Shown: piece after piece, positions 43,447 to 54,400 of the stretch
Position numbering within the stretch: position 1 is the first letter of the stretch
Layout of the letters: each line of letters begins with the position of its first letter
Source: Oreohelix idahoensis
Lineage: Eukaryota > Mollusca > Gastropoda > Stylommatophora > Oreohelicidae
NCBI GenBank assembly: GCA_024509875.1
Contig: JAMPIV010018789.1
Coordinates: 62,001-126,000, forward strand
DNA length: 64,000 nt
Reading direction: 5' to 3'
Made by a program: the position numbers and the translations under genes
Notes under the pieces: model-generated
What the model saw: only the letters and a program-made list of their open reading frames with translations
Database searches by the model: none
Told to the model about the DNA's origin: nothing

Positions 43447-44715
43447 CTACGGACAATCTGAACTCAATTCATTATAGAAGTAGTAAATACTTGTTTGCCC
43501 ACAGGTGCCCTTAACTTGATTTTCTTGCAAAGCCAGGATCCATTCTTTTAAACTTTTCTCCAGGCAAGTACAAACTAGACTATCTGTGTTGCTTATGTCC
43601 AAATCATCCATACTTTTTAAGTATGACAGAGCGAGAGGCAGACGTGTCATTTTCGTGTACTGTAACTGAATTTCTACAAGGTGGAGAAGATTTTTGAAGG
43701 CATTGTCAGAAATCGAGACAAGGGGATTGTTATTTAAAAGTATATAGGTTATACTTGCATTCAACGGAAAACTTGTATCGGTTATTTCTTTTAGGAGATT
43801 GTGTTCAAGTTCCACGCCTCTTGTTAGCGGGGGAAAGGCTGTTCCTTCGAGCAGTGTGATTGAGTTTGTCCCTAGGAGCAATTGTGTTATTGACTTTAAA
43901 CCTGAGAAGATTCGAGGAATACGTGACAGAGAGTTGCGGCCCAGTTTGAGATCTCTCAAAGCAGTAGGTAGAGATCCAGAGTTCGGGTCAACTAGTTTGT
44001 TGTTTCGGAAGTCCATTTCATCAACACGCTTCAGAAAGTCCAAAGTCGGGAAGGATGTCAGTAGATTACCTTCTAGGGTAAATTCACTCAACGTGTCGGC
44101 ATAAGGGCGTAAAACCGTACTCAACTGATTAGAATCATGCAGTTTGTTACCATTCAAAGTAAGTGCTCTCAATTTACTAGACTGGGGCAGCCATTTGACG
44201 TCTGCGATTTTGTTTTTGTCCAAAAACAGCAGTTGTAAAGCCGTAAGCTTGGACATTGATTTGGGAACAATAGTTAGATTGTTATTTTTTAGAGTCAGAT
44301 CCGTTAAGGTGTTGGCCAGAATGTCAAAAGCGTCGTCTGGGATGTCCGCGACAGAACAGCCTTCCACACCGAGCTCTGTCAGGTTAGAGAAATACTGAAG
44401 CCATGAAGGCCATGTATATAGGGGGATGTTTTCAAGCAATAAGGAATTGACAGTTACCCCAATGTGTTTCATAGCATCATTGTTCCAGTCTTGAACTGTG
44501 CAGTCTGTTAGGTATAAGGTCCTGAGAGCGCTCAGGTGAAGAAATGCGTCTGGAAAACGGGCAAAACGGGCCTGGGAGAAGGTCAGCACTGACAACGTAT
44601 CTGCTGAACCATCGAAGGCATCGTCTTCTATTGTTGTTAAAGGATTCTCTATAAAAGACATTTGCGATAGATTTGCTGGCAAACTTCCTCCTGTTATGTT
44701 AGTAATGCTATTTAT
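43447..44715 (-). CDS. Terminal exon of a leucine-rich-repeat protein
   Basis: The minus strand is open for about 422 codons from 44715 to a TAG at 43449-43447. An acceptor 'cttttgttatccacag' ends at 44716, so the exon begins ATAAATAGC (INSITNITGGSLPANLSQM) and the first Met, 12 codons in, need not be the start. About 12 leucine-rich repeats run through it (for example LTDLTLKNNNLTIVPKSMSK, LRALTLNGNKLHD, ITQLLLGTNSITLLE, ITYILLNNNPLVSI). The C-terminus has a Cys cap (VCTCLEKSLKEW ... GTCGQ ... DCP) typical of extracellular LRR proteins. I see no C-terminal membrane helix, so a secreted protein is likely. The signal peptide and first exons were not found; the upstream intron is filled by a LINE. 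Some LRR proteins with this NLSG/SLPxxL style are annotated as luciferase non-catalytic-subunit-like, but that is only a possibility here. Confidence 0.85.
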   Translation of the reverse strand: MNSITNITGGSLPANLSQMSFIENPLTTIEDDAFDGSADTLSVLTFSQARFARFPDAFLHLSALRTLYLTDCTVQDWNNDAMKHIGVTVNSLLLENIPLYTWPSWLQYFSNLTELGVEGCSVADIPDDAFDILANTLTDLTLKNNNLTIVPKSMSKLTALQLLFLDKNKIADVKWLPQSSKLRALTLNGNKLHDSNQLSTVLRPYADTLSEFTLEGNLLTSFPTLDFLKRVDEMDFRNNKLVDPNSGSLPTALRDLKLGRNSLSRIPRIFSGLKSITQLLLGTNSITLLEGTAFPPLTRGVELEHNLLKEITDTSFPLNASITYILLNNNPLVSISDNAFKNLLHLVEIQLQYTKMTRLPLALSYLKSMDDLDISNTDSLVCTCLEKSLKEWILALQENQVKGTCGQTSIYYFYNELSSDCP

Positions 44716-44829
44716 CTGTGGATAACAAAAGTTATTAAGCTACGATTATTGTAGATAATACTACCTTCTAACATTTAGGACATGATTAAAAAATTAAAGA
44801 CCTGGTATAGTTCCCTGGTACAGAACAGT

Positions 44830-46560
44830 AGGAATTGCTAAAGGAATCAAAACTTCAAACATCACAAGATATCGTACTAGCAGTAAAGAGTACTGCAAAG
44901 AAGAAGTGGATGACAGATGAAATTTTAAATTTGATGGATGCCAGAAAGAAGAAGAAACAAGACAACGAAGAATATGGCAGACTAAATAAGGAAATAGTAA
45001 ACAAATGTAAAACAGTAAAAGAAGCATGGCTAAACCAGAAATGCAGAGAGCTTGAAGTGCAGAACCGAAAAGACTCAAAATCTATGTACAAGCAAATAAA
45101 TGAGTTAACAGGCAGAAGGACACAAACAGTCACTGGTTGTTTGAAATCAAAAGAAGGAACAATGTTAATGAGATCATGATTGAAAGGTGGACAGAATACA
45201 TTAAGGAGCTGTATGATGATGAAAGACCAGATTTGAACGACCAGGATAGCTGTAAATGACATCTACAACAGTGGTCAAATACCTGATGATCTGCTAAAAT
45301 CCATATTCATAGCTTTGCCAAAGAAACCTGGAGCCATGGAATGTGAAGAACACCGCACCATTAGTCTTATGAGTCATGTGACCAAAATATTATTATGAAT
45401 TAGCATGCAAAGAGTGAGAAATAAAATTAAACCAGAAATCAGTGATAAACAGTGTGGATCTGTAGAGGGCAAAGACCCAAATAAATCTGTATATATATAT
45501 TATAAGAACATTAATAGAAAGAGCCATTGAGGTGAAGACAGATCTGTACTTGTGTTTTATAGATTACACTAAGGCATTTGACAAAGTGAAACATCAGGAA
45601 ATTATCAAAATGTTAGAAAGCATCAACATTGATGGACAGGACTTGAGGATAATAAAGAATATGTACTGGCAACAAATAGCAGCTGTAAGAATTAGCAACC
45701 AAATAGGAACGTTTTAGCACGTAAATAAGGGTGTTAGGCATGGATGTGTGCTGTCACCGGATCTGTTCAATCTGTACAGTGAAAATATAATGAGATCTCT
45801 AGAGGTCATGACAAGAATATCATTCGGCGGACATAATATAAACAACTTGAGATACGCGGATGATACAGTCTTAGTCTTAATAGCAAAAAGTGAAAAGAAG
45901 CTGCAAGAAATGTTTGATACAATATTGACAGAAAGTGAAAATAAAGGCCTTAGCCTCAACAGCAAAAAGACAGAAGTAATGGTCGTCTCGAAGAAAAGGG
46001 CTTCCCCAGAATGCACAATAAAAGTAAATGGAACCGTTTTAAAACATCTCAATAAATTAAAATACCTGGGAACATTAATAACAATGAATGGAAGATGCAT
46101 CTCAGAAGTGAAGAGCAGAATAGCTCAGGCAAACGTAGCATTCTATACAGTGAAGAGTATTTTATGCAACAATTCTTTGTCATTAGAAGTAAGAAAGAGA
46201 GTTCTTTAATGTTATATTGAACCAATCCTGACATATGGGAGTGAGTCATGGACAATTAATAAACAAATAGGGAAGACACTAGAGGCAACAGAGATGTGGT
46301 TTCAAAGAAGAATTTTAAAAATACCATGGACAGCCAAAATGAGTAATGAGGATGTCCTGAAAGAGGCCAATGCACAAAGGAAATTTGTTTTACATGTTAG
46401 AAAGAAGCAATCCACTTTTTTTGGGGGCGTGTTATGAGAAAAGGAAAGCTGGAATATGTCGTAACAAAAGGTAAGATTGAAGGAAAAAGAGATAGGGGAA
46501 GACAAATAAAGCAAATACTGGACAGTTTGACATCGTGGCATGGAAAGAAGTCAACAGCAG
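44830..46560 (+). pseudogene. Decayed LINE: RT domain and tail
   Basis: Fragments in order: a pre-RT region (KKKWMTDEILNLMDARKKKK, NRKDSKSMYKQINELTGRRT), RT (FIDYTKAFDKVKHQEI, GVRHGCVLSPDLFNLYSE, RYADDTVL, LNSKKTEVMVVSK, LKYLGTLIT) and a tail (ILTYGSESWTINKQI, QRRILKIPW). Stops and frameshifts lie near 45177, 45258, 45400, 45715, 46208 and 46434. No endonuclease is seen, so it is 5'-truncated. It sits upstream of the LRR exon, in what would be that gene's intron, in the opposite orientation. A related minus-strand fragment lies at 48075-48210. Confidence 0.88.
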
Positions 46561-46569
46561 AATTGATAA

Positions 46570-47310
46570 ATTGTATTATACTAATTCACTATTAAATTTG
46601 TTACCTGTTGTTTTAAAACTAAACAATAATAGTTGATTCAGTTATATGTATGAAAGCAAACCTATGAGCCAGAATATTATATATACCTTAGAAGAGGGAT
46701 TTCGTTGGATTGCACCAACTGGGGGCTTGAACGGGCTAAACCATTGCTTAAACCCTTCACAAAAGGCGACGGACCAGATATAATGCGTTAACAATTGTGA
46801 CTTCTGGAAATGTGTTGTGAATACTCCCTTGAGGTAGAAGTGTCATTAATCTTCTATCTACATCTCTGCCAAGAATAATCTTTCGCGCAGGTGGATACTT
46901 AGGAAGCCAATATGAAATACTTTTGAGTTTTCGTCACTGTTGGACTACTACTGCAAAGCAGGGGATGCAATCCGTGACAGAACTCCTACATCACTAGGCA
47001 CGGTACGTGAAGAAGAAGAAGATTGTATCCTTGGGTTTCTGAAGAGACGAAGAAAGAACAGGACTTGACCTTCAGACGTTCCATACAAGCCGACTTATGT
47101 GAGGTTGTCTATAGGGACTGGCAGCGTCATTACTTCAAACACATTGCTACAAAAACTGCCATTGTAGGAGCATGTGAACATTTGGTGCAGGTTTCCTACA
47201 ACAACAAAAAACCACCTACTGTTGTAGACTCATGTTCCACAAGGAGCACAAAAGAAAATTATAAGGAATGGTAATTAAAGAATTCCACTGGAAAAAAAAC
47301 ACACACAAAA
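46570..47310. other. No gene recognised; one dispersed repeat
   Basis: Positions 46820-46985 resemble 59940-60110: 'cttctat...tctctgccaaga.taat' and 'gagcagggg'-like parts are shared. An 83-codon ORF at 47023-47274 has no recognisable family. Confidence 0.4.
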
Positions 47311-47311
47311 T

Positions 47312-47396
47312 AGCCGATAGGATAGTATGGCGCGCTCTCATGCAAACCTCTACATCCCACAGTAGAAGAGGAACGACTTAGTAAGTAAGTAAGTAA
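47312..47396 (+). repeat. LINE 3' end with (TAAG)n tail
   Basis: 'agccgataggatagtatggc' and the terminal 'taagtaagtaagtaa' match the end of the LINE fragment at 37768-37857. Only the last 85 bp of the family is present. Confidence 0.75.
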
Positions 47397-47399
47397 AAA

Positions 47400-48070
47400 C
47401 ATAAAATAAATGTAAGTTGACGTGGAGCAGACTCACACTGACAAGTTTCAAGCAAATGAAGATAAAGTGTAAAGGCAGAGAAGAAACACTACACGACGGA
47501 TGAAGGGAAATTACGCATGAATTGGTAAAATGGATACACATAACGTTCACAATACCGCCTTTTACACCAGTACCCTTACTCTGGTGCGCTATAAAATAGC
47601 CCCTTCAGTCATAACTGACTATGGGAATGCGCCCCTGAGGTGACAGCCCTCATCTGCTTTTTCTTCCTGGTATTCCTTTCTACCTTTTCTCCTCTCTTCT
47701 TACTCTGATGCGCTACATCAATGTTTTATTACCATATCATATCCTCCATTTTTTGCTGACAGAAAATACACAACGTCAGTATTCATGTGGTAATCTTTAC
47801 ATTAGGTCAGGCTTTTTATCATTTTTCATTTCTTATGGAGTTTGGAGCCACCGCTTGAGATGGCGCCCCTTGAGGAAGCCTACACCAAATCACAAACTAT
47901 AGAAGTGGTGGTTTCTGTAACAATATAGGTAACCTTTAGGTAACACCCACAAAAATAAAAAAACAAAGTTTGAGAAATGAAATAAGAGTGTATCTGGTTA
48001 AAGTGAATCACCTTGTTCCGGTTTAGTTACATTTGTTTAAAGTGTGACATAATAAGTCAACCATTATCTC
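47400..48070. other. No gene recognised; dispersed repeat at 47723-47797
   Basis: 47723-47797 pairs with 36897-36970. The rest shows short chance ORFs only. Confidence 0.4.
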
Positions 48071-48074
48071 TTAG

Positions 48075-48210
48075 TCACACTGCATTTTGTTTTCCTTCAA
48101 CCCTTTCTGTTGTCACAATATATTTTAGCTTTCCACTTCTGATGACATGCCCAGTAAAAATAAATTCCTTCCTTCCAACATAGGTAATAAGCTTCATTTG
48201 CACTGCAATT
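48075..48210 (-). pseudogene. LINE C-terminal fragment
   Basis: The minus strand reads YVGRKEFIFTGHVIRSGKLK and IVTTERVEGK, matching the plus-strand tail near 46380-46480 (RKFVLHV, KESWNM, KVRLKEK). Only about 40 codons remain. Confidence 0.65.
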
Positions 48211-48256
48211 AAAATTGCATAAATATATACATCGACAGAAGTGATCCAGACACCAT

Positions 48257-48424
48257 CTCCAGAACTGCCATGACATCGACTACAGAACTGCCATGATATC
48301 GACTCCAGAACTGCCATGATATCGACTCCAGAACTGCCATGATATCGACTCCAGAACTGCCATGATATCGACTCCAGAACTGCCATGATATCGACTCCAG
48401 AACTGCCATGATATCGACTCCAGA
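48257..48424. repeat. 23-bp minisatellite, seven copies
   Basis: The unit 'gaactgccatgatatcgact' plus 'cca' is repeated seven times. The first two units carry a change each (GACATC, ACTACA); later units are identical. The run merges directly into a LINE 3' fragment. Confidence 0.95.
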
Positions 48425-48690
48425 AGGAAAGGGGAAGCGAGACCGGCCAAAAAGCTGCCTGGCGGAGAACTGTCGAGGCCGAGATGCAAAGCAGGAAACA
48501 GCTGGGACACCACGTGAAGGATGGCTGCCGACCAATCAAAGTGGAGACAGTTTGTTGCTGCCCTACAAGACGCCACCAGGCGTGATAGTCACCGATTGTT
48601 GCTGCCCTACAAGACGCTACCAGGCGTGATAGTCACTGATTGTTGCTGCCCTACAAGACGCCACCAGGCGTGATAGTCACTGATTGCTTT
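48425..48690 (+). pseudogene. LINE 3' fragment with triplicated terminal module
   Basis: It encodes the tail of the LINE family seen at 55790-56590, with MAADQSKWRQFVAALQDATR in the right frame. The final 44-bp module 'ttgttgctgccctacaagac'... occurs three times in tandem (48550-48681), differing by single bases. The LINE copy at 55.9 kb has it once. Confidence 0.8.
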
Positions 48691-48824
48691 GGGCAAGGAC
48701 AAAACAGGAAGAAGAAAATATATCCGGTAACTACCATAAAGGCATTGATTAATACTGGGAACTAAATTTAGCATATTTATGATTCCACACCACTCTCATA
48801 GAACAATTACAATGTGGTTTCTTT

Positions 48825-49045
48825 ATTTACGTTCAACAAACTCATGTCAAGTCTTCCTGTCAAAGTTCTTCTTCATTATTTTTAATTTCTGCCTTCAGTT
48901 CTCCTCTCTGTGCGTTTTTCCTTCTCCCAAAACCTCACTTGCTGGGGTATTCCAGACCAAGGACTGCCTTGTAATGCTATCAACAAGTTCTCTCATTGTG
49001 TGTCCTATCCATCGCCAGCATCTTCTTATCATTTCTTGTGTTACC
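48825..49045 (-). pseudogene. RTE LINE 3' coding fragment, minus strand
   Basis: The minus strand encodes CWRWIGHTMRELVDSITRQS and LVWNTP, matching RRWRWIGHTLRKPVDSITRQ of the RTE at 26-29 kb, then continues to RKT-stop-HEFVE, like RRT-stop-HVFVE. It has one further in-frame stop. It adjoins a plus-strand RTE 5' fragment. Confidence 0.85.
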
Positions 49046-49052
49046 GGGGCCG

Positions 49053-49175
49053 GAAAGTGGAGTAAGAAATAGTAACACAGAAGCCTAACGTGCATATCGT
49101 AAAAGGCAACAATGAAGGGTTAGACAAAATGGCCGGCAACCCCATCCTGCAAAAAGGTAAAGCCCCAAGTGTTTC
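49053..49175 (+). repeat. RTE LINE 5' leader fragment, plus strand
   Basis: 'ggaaagtggagtaagaaata' through 'ccggcaaccccatcctgcaa' matches the start of the RTE at 26089-26190. It lies head-to-head with 48825-49045. Confidence 0.8.
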
Positions 49176-49204
49176 AGTCGACAACGTATGATTTCATAAC
49201 TGTT

Positions 49205-49330
49205 TCACTGATAAAATGACTGCTCAACATCTACTTCAAAAATGCCCAACATATGAGGAACAGAGAAAAGCGCATACGGCGGATACCAGTACCATTCGTA
49301 GAAAAGCTCTACGGAGATTCAAATAGCCTC
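49205..49330 (+). pseudogene. Possible LINE C-terminal remnant
   Basis: The translation KMTAQHLLQKCPTYEEQRKA resembles the Cys/His tail of some LINEs (HLL..CP.Y...R). A similar piece, TVEHVIQERQLHERS, lies near 53095-53160. This is weak. Confidence 0.35.
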
Positions 49331-49339
49331 AAACTGACT

Positions 49340-49940
49340 CCTGTTGTCTTTGAAAACATTCAAGTAGATGTCTGAGAGTGTACGAAGAAGATATACATCT
49401 CATAGAAAAAAATTACAGGAAGAAGATGTATATGGTTTGTTAGAATAATATTTGTATGACACTCTGTGGTTTACCAGAGCGTAATCACATGACAGACTTT
49501 ATCCTATTAGAATCACTCTCATACTTTTCCCCTTCTCTCCCTATGGAGCATTAAGGCACCGTTGGAGGTGGTCCATTTTCAGAAAGCCTGCACAAGCATC
49601 CACATGCTCTTGAGTAGTGGCTTATGTAGCATTTTCTTTTACATGATAAAGTTGCCAGGCCCTTTGCACATGCTTATATTAGTCTCCTTTGACGACTTGT
49701 CATAGGGAGTAATAGTAGTAGTCCTATTCTTTGTTCGGCTCATTAATAAAATGCGGGAACTACGTGAGGGCGTGTTTTGGGAATGTTATGATATCAAGTT
49801 AAAAACATTACTCTTACATCAAAAAGAACCTCTGTGAAGTACATGTTCTTTTTAATCGTCTTCTGAGGGATTGCCTTCAGTCCCCTGTCGCCACACATTA
49901 TGACTGTTTGACCGCATTCACATTCCTGCAACAGAAGAAA
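49340..49940. other. No gene recognised
   Basis: About 600 bp without a convincing ORF, repeat partner or RNA gene. Confidence 0.4.
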
Positions 49941-49944
49941 ATAT

Positions 49945-51330
49945 ACTACTCGTCAAAAGTCAAGGGCCACTTAGAAAAAGCTTGGTTGAAACCATAAAAC
50001 AAATCTGATATAAACGTAATTGGTATCAGTCAAAACGGCATGTATTGAATACCAAATTGACATGTCACGTAAAGAAATGGAAATACACATTCAAACGCAA
50101 TGAAGCTGTGAAGTGTGTCACCCACGTTTTCAAAAGTCACACAATAGATATTGGACAAATAGACATTTCAAAATCGGGTATGACCACCGTTTGCAGCAAG
50201 GCATTCAAGACAGCGTAGACGCATCGAGTCCACAAGGGTCCGAAGAGTATCCTGAGGAACAGCTTGCCATTCCTGAAGCAGAAATGCAGTCAGCTGTGCA
50301 AATCCATTGGCAGGGGGTGATTTGTTGACAATCTTTGACCAAGGACATCCCAGAAGTTCTCAATCGGAGAAAGGTCAGGTGAATGAGCTGGCTACGCCAT
50401 CCTGATATTCCCATGTTGCTGTATAAACTCATTCACCACACGAGCTCGATGGGGTCGAGCGTTATCATCTTGGAGGATGGCATTACCACATAAGGCCTCC
50501 AGAGCAGGCTGAACAATTGGTCTCAAGATTTCGTTCTGGTATCTTGGGCCGGTCAAGTTGCCTTGGATGATGTAGAGTGGGGTCCTGCCGTGTCTGTAGA
50601 AGCCTTCCCAGACCATGACAGAACCCTACCATAACGATCCACCTCTCGAATTGTGTCATTGGTAAATCGCTCTCCTGGTCGTCTCCAAACTCGAATCCTG
50701 CCATCATTGAATGACACAGTGAAGCAAGATTCATCAGTGAAGAGAACTTGACTCCATTGTTGCCTTGTCCATCGGATGAGCTCGCGACACCAAGCAACAC
50801 GGGCTCTGCGATGAGCAGGAGTAAGAGGAATTCTGACTACAAGGACGTCGAGCAGCCAGTCCAAATTCATGTAAACGTCTGCAAATGATGCTTTGACTGA
50901 CATTAACGTTTACAGTTTGCCTCAGCTGACATCTTAGAGTGGAACAAGTCACTGTTCGATGGCGCAGGGCTGACAACAAGAGGTACCGGTCATCATGTCT
51001 ATTGGTGCATCTAGGGCGACCTGGCCGGTGGCGATCCTCCACACTTCCTGTGGCCTGAAATCTCTCCAAAATTTTTTGGATAGTAGAGTGTGACATTGCA
51101 AGCCGTCTAGCAACCTCACGACAGATAAACCACTTTCAACCAACGCTATAGCCCTCATTCTTTGTAAGGTGTCAAGACTTCTTCTCCATGGCATAGTTTT
51201 TGCAAGTGAAGAAACTACCCTAAGTCTGTTGATTGTAAAACAAACTAAGAGTGAACTCTGTTCACGAAAAGTCGCCATTGCACGTGGAATGTCAATCAGC
51301 ACGATTACTTCACCTGTTTGGTTGTACGGA
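49945..51330 (-). mobile_element. Tc1/mariner-type DNA transposon, one end lost
   Basis: The left end 'actcgtcaaaagtcaagggc' near 49945 looks like an inverted-repeat terminus. I do not find its complement on the right: the region upstream of the transposase runs instead into the hairpin at 51334. The element is therefore truncated or rearranged there. Confidence 0.65.
50150..51194 (-). pseudogene. Tc1-like transposase relic
   Basis: The start is ATG 51192-51194 (MPWRRSLDTLQRMRAIALVE). The frame shifts near 51115 into MSHSTIQKILERFQATGSVE and GRPRCTNRHDDRYLL, and shifts again near 50870. It then reads LTPAHRRARVAWCREL, VLFTDESCF (first Asp) and RIRVWRRPGERF. Another frame gives ILQDDNARPHRA (second Asp), then SPIENFWDVL with the Glu after a stop near 50392. 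All three catalytic residues are readable but in different frames. Confidence 0.85.
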
Positions 51331-51333
51331 AGT

Positions 51334-51350
51334 TTGATCATTCCGTTGCC

Positions 51351-51434
<84 letters not shown>

Positions 51435-51451
51435 GGCAACGGAATGATCAA
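51334..51451. repeat. (TA)n-centred hairpin with 23-bp perfect arms
   Basis: 'tgatcattccgttgcccaaa' at 51335-51354 is exactly complemented by 'tttgggcaacggaatgatca' at 51431-51450. The middle is about 75 bp of TA, itself self-complementary, so the whole 118 bp can fold as one long hairpin. Confidence 0.93.
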
Positions 51452-54400
51452 TAGATTACTAAATGTAACATTTAGAGTGGGTAAGAGGAATTTGGGTACA
51501 ATTATATTGTTATGGGATTGACCTTTATGATTATAATTAGATTTGTAGTCTAAGGGCAATAATCTATAATACATTGAAGAAGGGGACAAGAGTAGGGTTT
51601 ACGTCCCTTGATCACAGAGTAGTGCGGCTGACCTTGGCCGAGAATTCTAATACTAAACTTTTTTCTCTTTTGTTTTTCTAAATGATTTCAGCTACGCGAT
51701 GGTAATTTACGGGTTTTTTAATGTATGGTGAGCTGTTTGTCAGACAAAACATGTCTAGAATATTCAAATATAGTTGTTGTAGTAAATCAACGGTTTAGTA
51801 AAAATCAGTCAGATTAGAAACGCCATAGCATTAAGAGCTAGTTGTGTTTCCTCCCTAGTGTGTAAAGTGATTTAGAAGTGGCAAGCCGAATTCTGAGTTT
51901 TCATCGAGTAATAAGCCAAAGTGATTTTGGTTGATTCTGTGGTGACAGAAGAGTTATAATTATCACTCAGACACTCAATCGCTTGGTACGCCACAGGTAG
52001 AAATGACAGTTCATTATTTTATTCGGTAGACAAGATGCCAGAGTCGCCAGTACAAGATAATTTGTGTATTTTCGAAAACCCAGGTACGTTGGAAAAATTA
52101 AGTGACATAGCTAAATAGTGAAGTACATTAGACAAGTGACGGGTTAGCGAGCAGAAGAATAACTTGGTAAACCAACATTCCTGGCGGTTAGGCCAGTCTC
52201 ACTAAGACACACCAAGTCAAGAAATCAGAAATCAGAAGAAATAAGTCAGAACAAATAGAATAAACAACGAGTACATACGAAGTAAATTATGACAAGAAAA
52301 ATAGTGACAAAAGTGGTTCTCAAGCCACGACCACCATAACCATTAGAGACAGTATGAATATAGAAGCAGCGACGAGGGAGCGAGAATAAAAGACAATGAC
52401 ATTTTTATTATTACCTACTAACGTTTTGCTGCATAAATTCGGCCAGCCTCATGAGGAAGGTTGATCATATCATTTCTTCAACATTTTTATCATGTAAATA
52501 AAGTTCAACATTTAACTGTTACTGCTATCAGCGTGAAGTCATTCATCGACTCGTGAAATCATCCATCAACTGTCAGTACATGAACTGTTGTCGATGTTGT
52601 GAGAGTAAGAAGTCTCCCTTGCCACAAATAAGCTGCCTGCTGTTTAGGGTAGAGATACGAACCCCATACGACCACAAAATAGAGAAGTAGGAAATAGTAG
52701 ACAAGCTATCATCACCCATCTTATATGTCAACGGCCACAATAACATGACAGATTCGACACTTAGGAATACTAGCTATAATTCAACAAAGTCAACGTACAG
52801 TGGATTTCTGTATGGAAATGAGTATTAGATGAACTTGCCAAAGATAGAGGAAGTAAAACTGTAACTAAAGGCAGGACAACATCTAATGATGATACAAAAG
52901 TAATAATAAAAAAAAGCTTGAACGACAAATGGCACAGGGACGATATGGATTTAACAAGTATATTTCTCCTCACACAGAACAGATCAAATAATACACTTTC
53001 AGGCTTAGAAAAAGCCACTGCAGAATTAAACAGTATATGTCAGGTAAGTTGAGAATTGGACAGAAAGGCATGTGCTTATGTAAGAGAGACAAGCAAACTG
53101 TAGAACATGTCATCCAAGAACGTCAACTCCACGAGAGGAGCTTAGTGTTCAATCGCCTCTCTGAATAGGTATATGTGTGGTGGTAAGAGGAGCCTTGAGA
53201 CAGACCGCCATCTTCATGACAGAAATAGATGTTGGTAAAGGAAAGCAGCGATCGACGAAGAAAAAGAAGAATGGCTGGGCAAATTAGTTATGAATGAAGG
53301 CAATTAAAATTAAATTTTGTAAGCATTTACGGATTTGGAGAAAGAAAAAAATGACGAGATAAATTAACAGAGTGGAAACACTGCTCGTAACTAATTTGAC
53401 TGCATAATGATTAAAACAAAAGATTTGGCAATACAATGGTATCAGTCATCACAAGATCAATTGCTAAGTGTGATCACATACCAGTAAGAGAAGAAATTAT
53501 AAACAGAATGATTTGGAACATCAAACTAAGAATTAAATATATTAGAATGGATGCACAATTATTACGATTTCAATTTAGTTACCATAAAAAATGAACACCA
53601 TTCAATACGCAAATAGAGTATTAATATGGTTTTTTTTTTCTTGTGTATTATGCTATTTTTTATCAAAGACACAAATCAGTTGATTACTGATTTGTCACAT
53701 CTATTTTTATAATCCACTCAGAAAGAAAGAGAGAGAGAAAGAAAGAAAATAAAAGATAAAACACCAGAGAGGTAAAATTTCAAACATCAGCCTAAAACAT
53801 AAGTGTAGAAATCATATAAATGATTAACATTACAACCTTAAACGGGCACTCAGCTCCAAACACTGAAATCCACAAAAAGCTACAGAGCAGCAAAATTGGA
53901 ATACAGCGAGGCTTGTTCATGTTATCAGAGATGGACAGATCTGAAAAATGAACAGACATTCTGACATGGACATCAACTACATCACAAATGTGGTGGTAAC
54001 AATGATAGTAACAAAAGCCATAATTGAATCTTTGAAATATAATAAATCTTTATTGAAATCAGACATTTGGTGTGTTGATCTGGCCTTAGTTTTCGCTATG
54101 TTTGAGACATAAACAACCCCCCCTCCCCCTCTCTTTCTGTTCGTTCCATTTGTTTAACACATGTTTAAAGTTTAATATCTTGTGTCTATAAATACTGACA
54201 AACAATGTCTTCGTCCTACAATTTCGATAATGGTAATAATCCATTCAGAGCTGGCCCTTATAGATTTTTCAGGATAGAGCGAGATCGTCTCATGGCGTCT
54301 ACTTTGAGTTAAAGGAATAATTATTAATTATGAATTTGTTTTAAAGTTTTCTTGTTCGTCTAGAATAATTGTTTTTTATATTTGTAATGTATTTCAGCGC

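Noticed and set aside
47023..47274. 83-codon ORF as a small gene
   Set aside because: No recognisable domain, splice context or repeat partner. It could be a fragment of host exon, but nothing supports that.
48075..48576. Overlapping minus-strand ORFs with repeated ESISWQFWSRYHGSSG
   Set aside because: They are translations of the 23-bp minisatellite, in all three frames.
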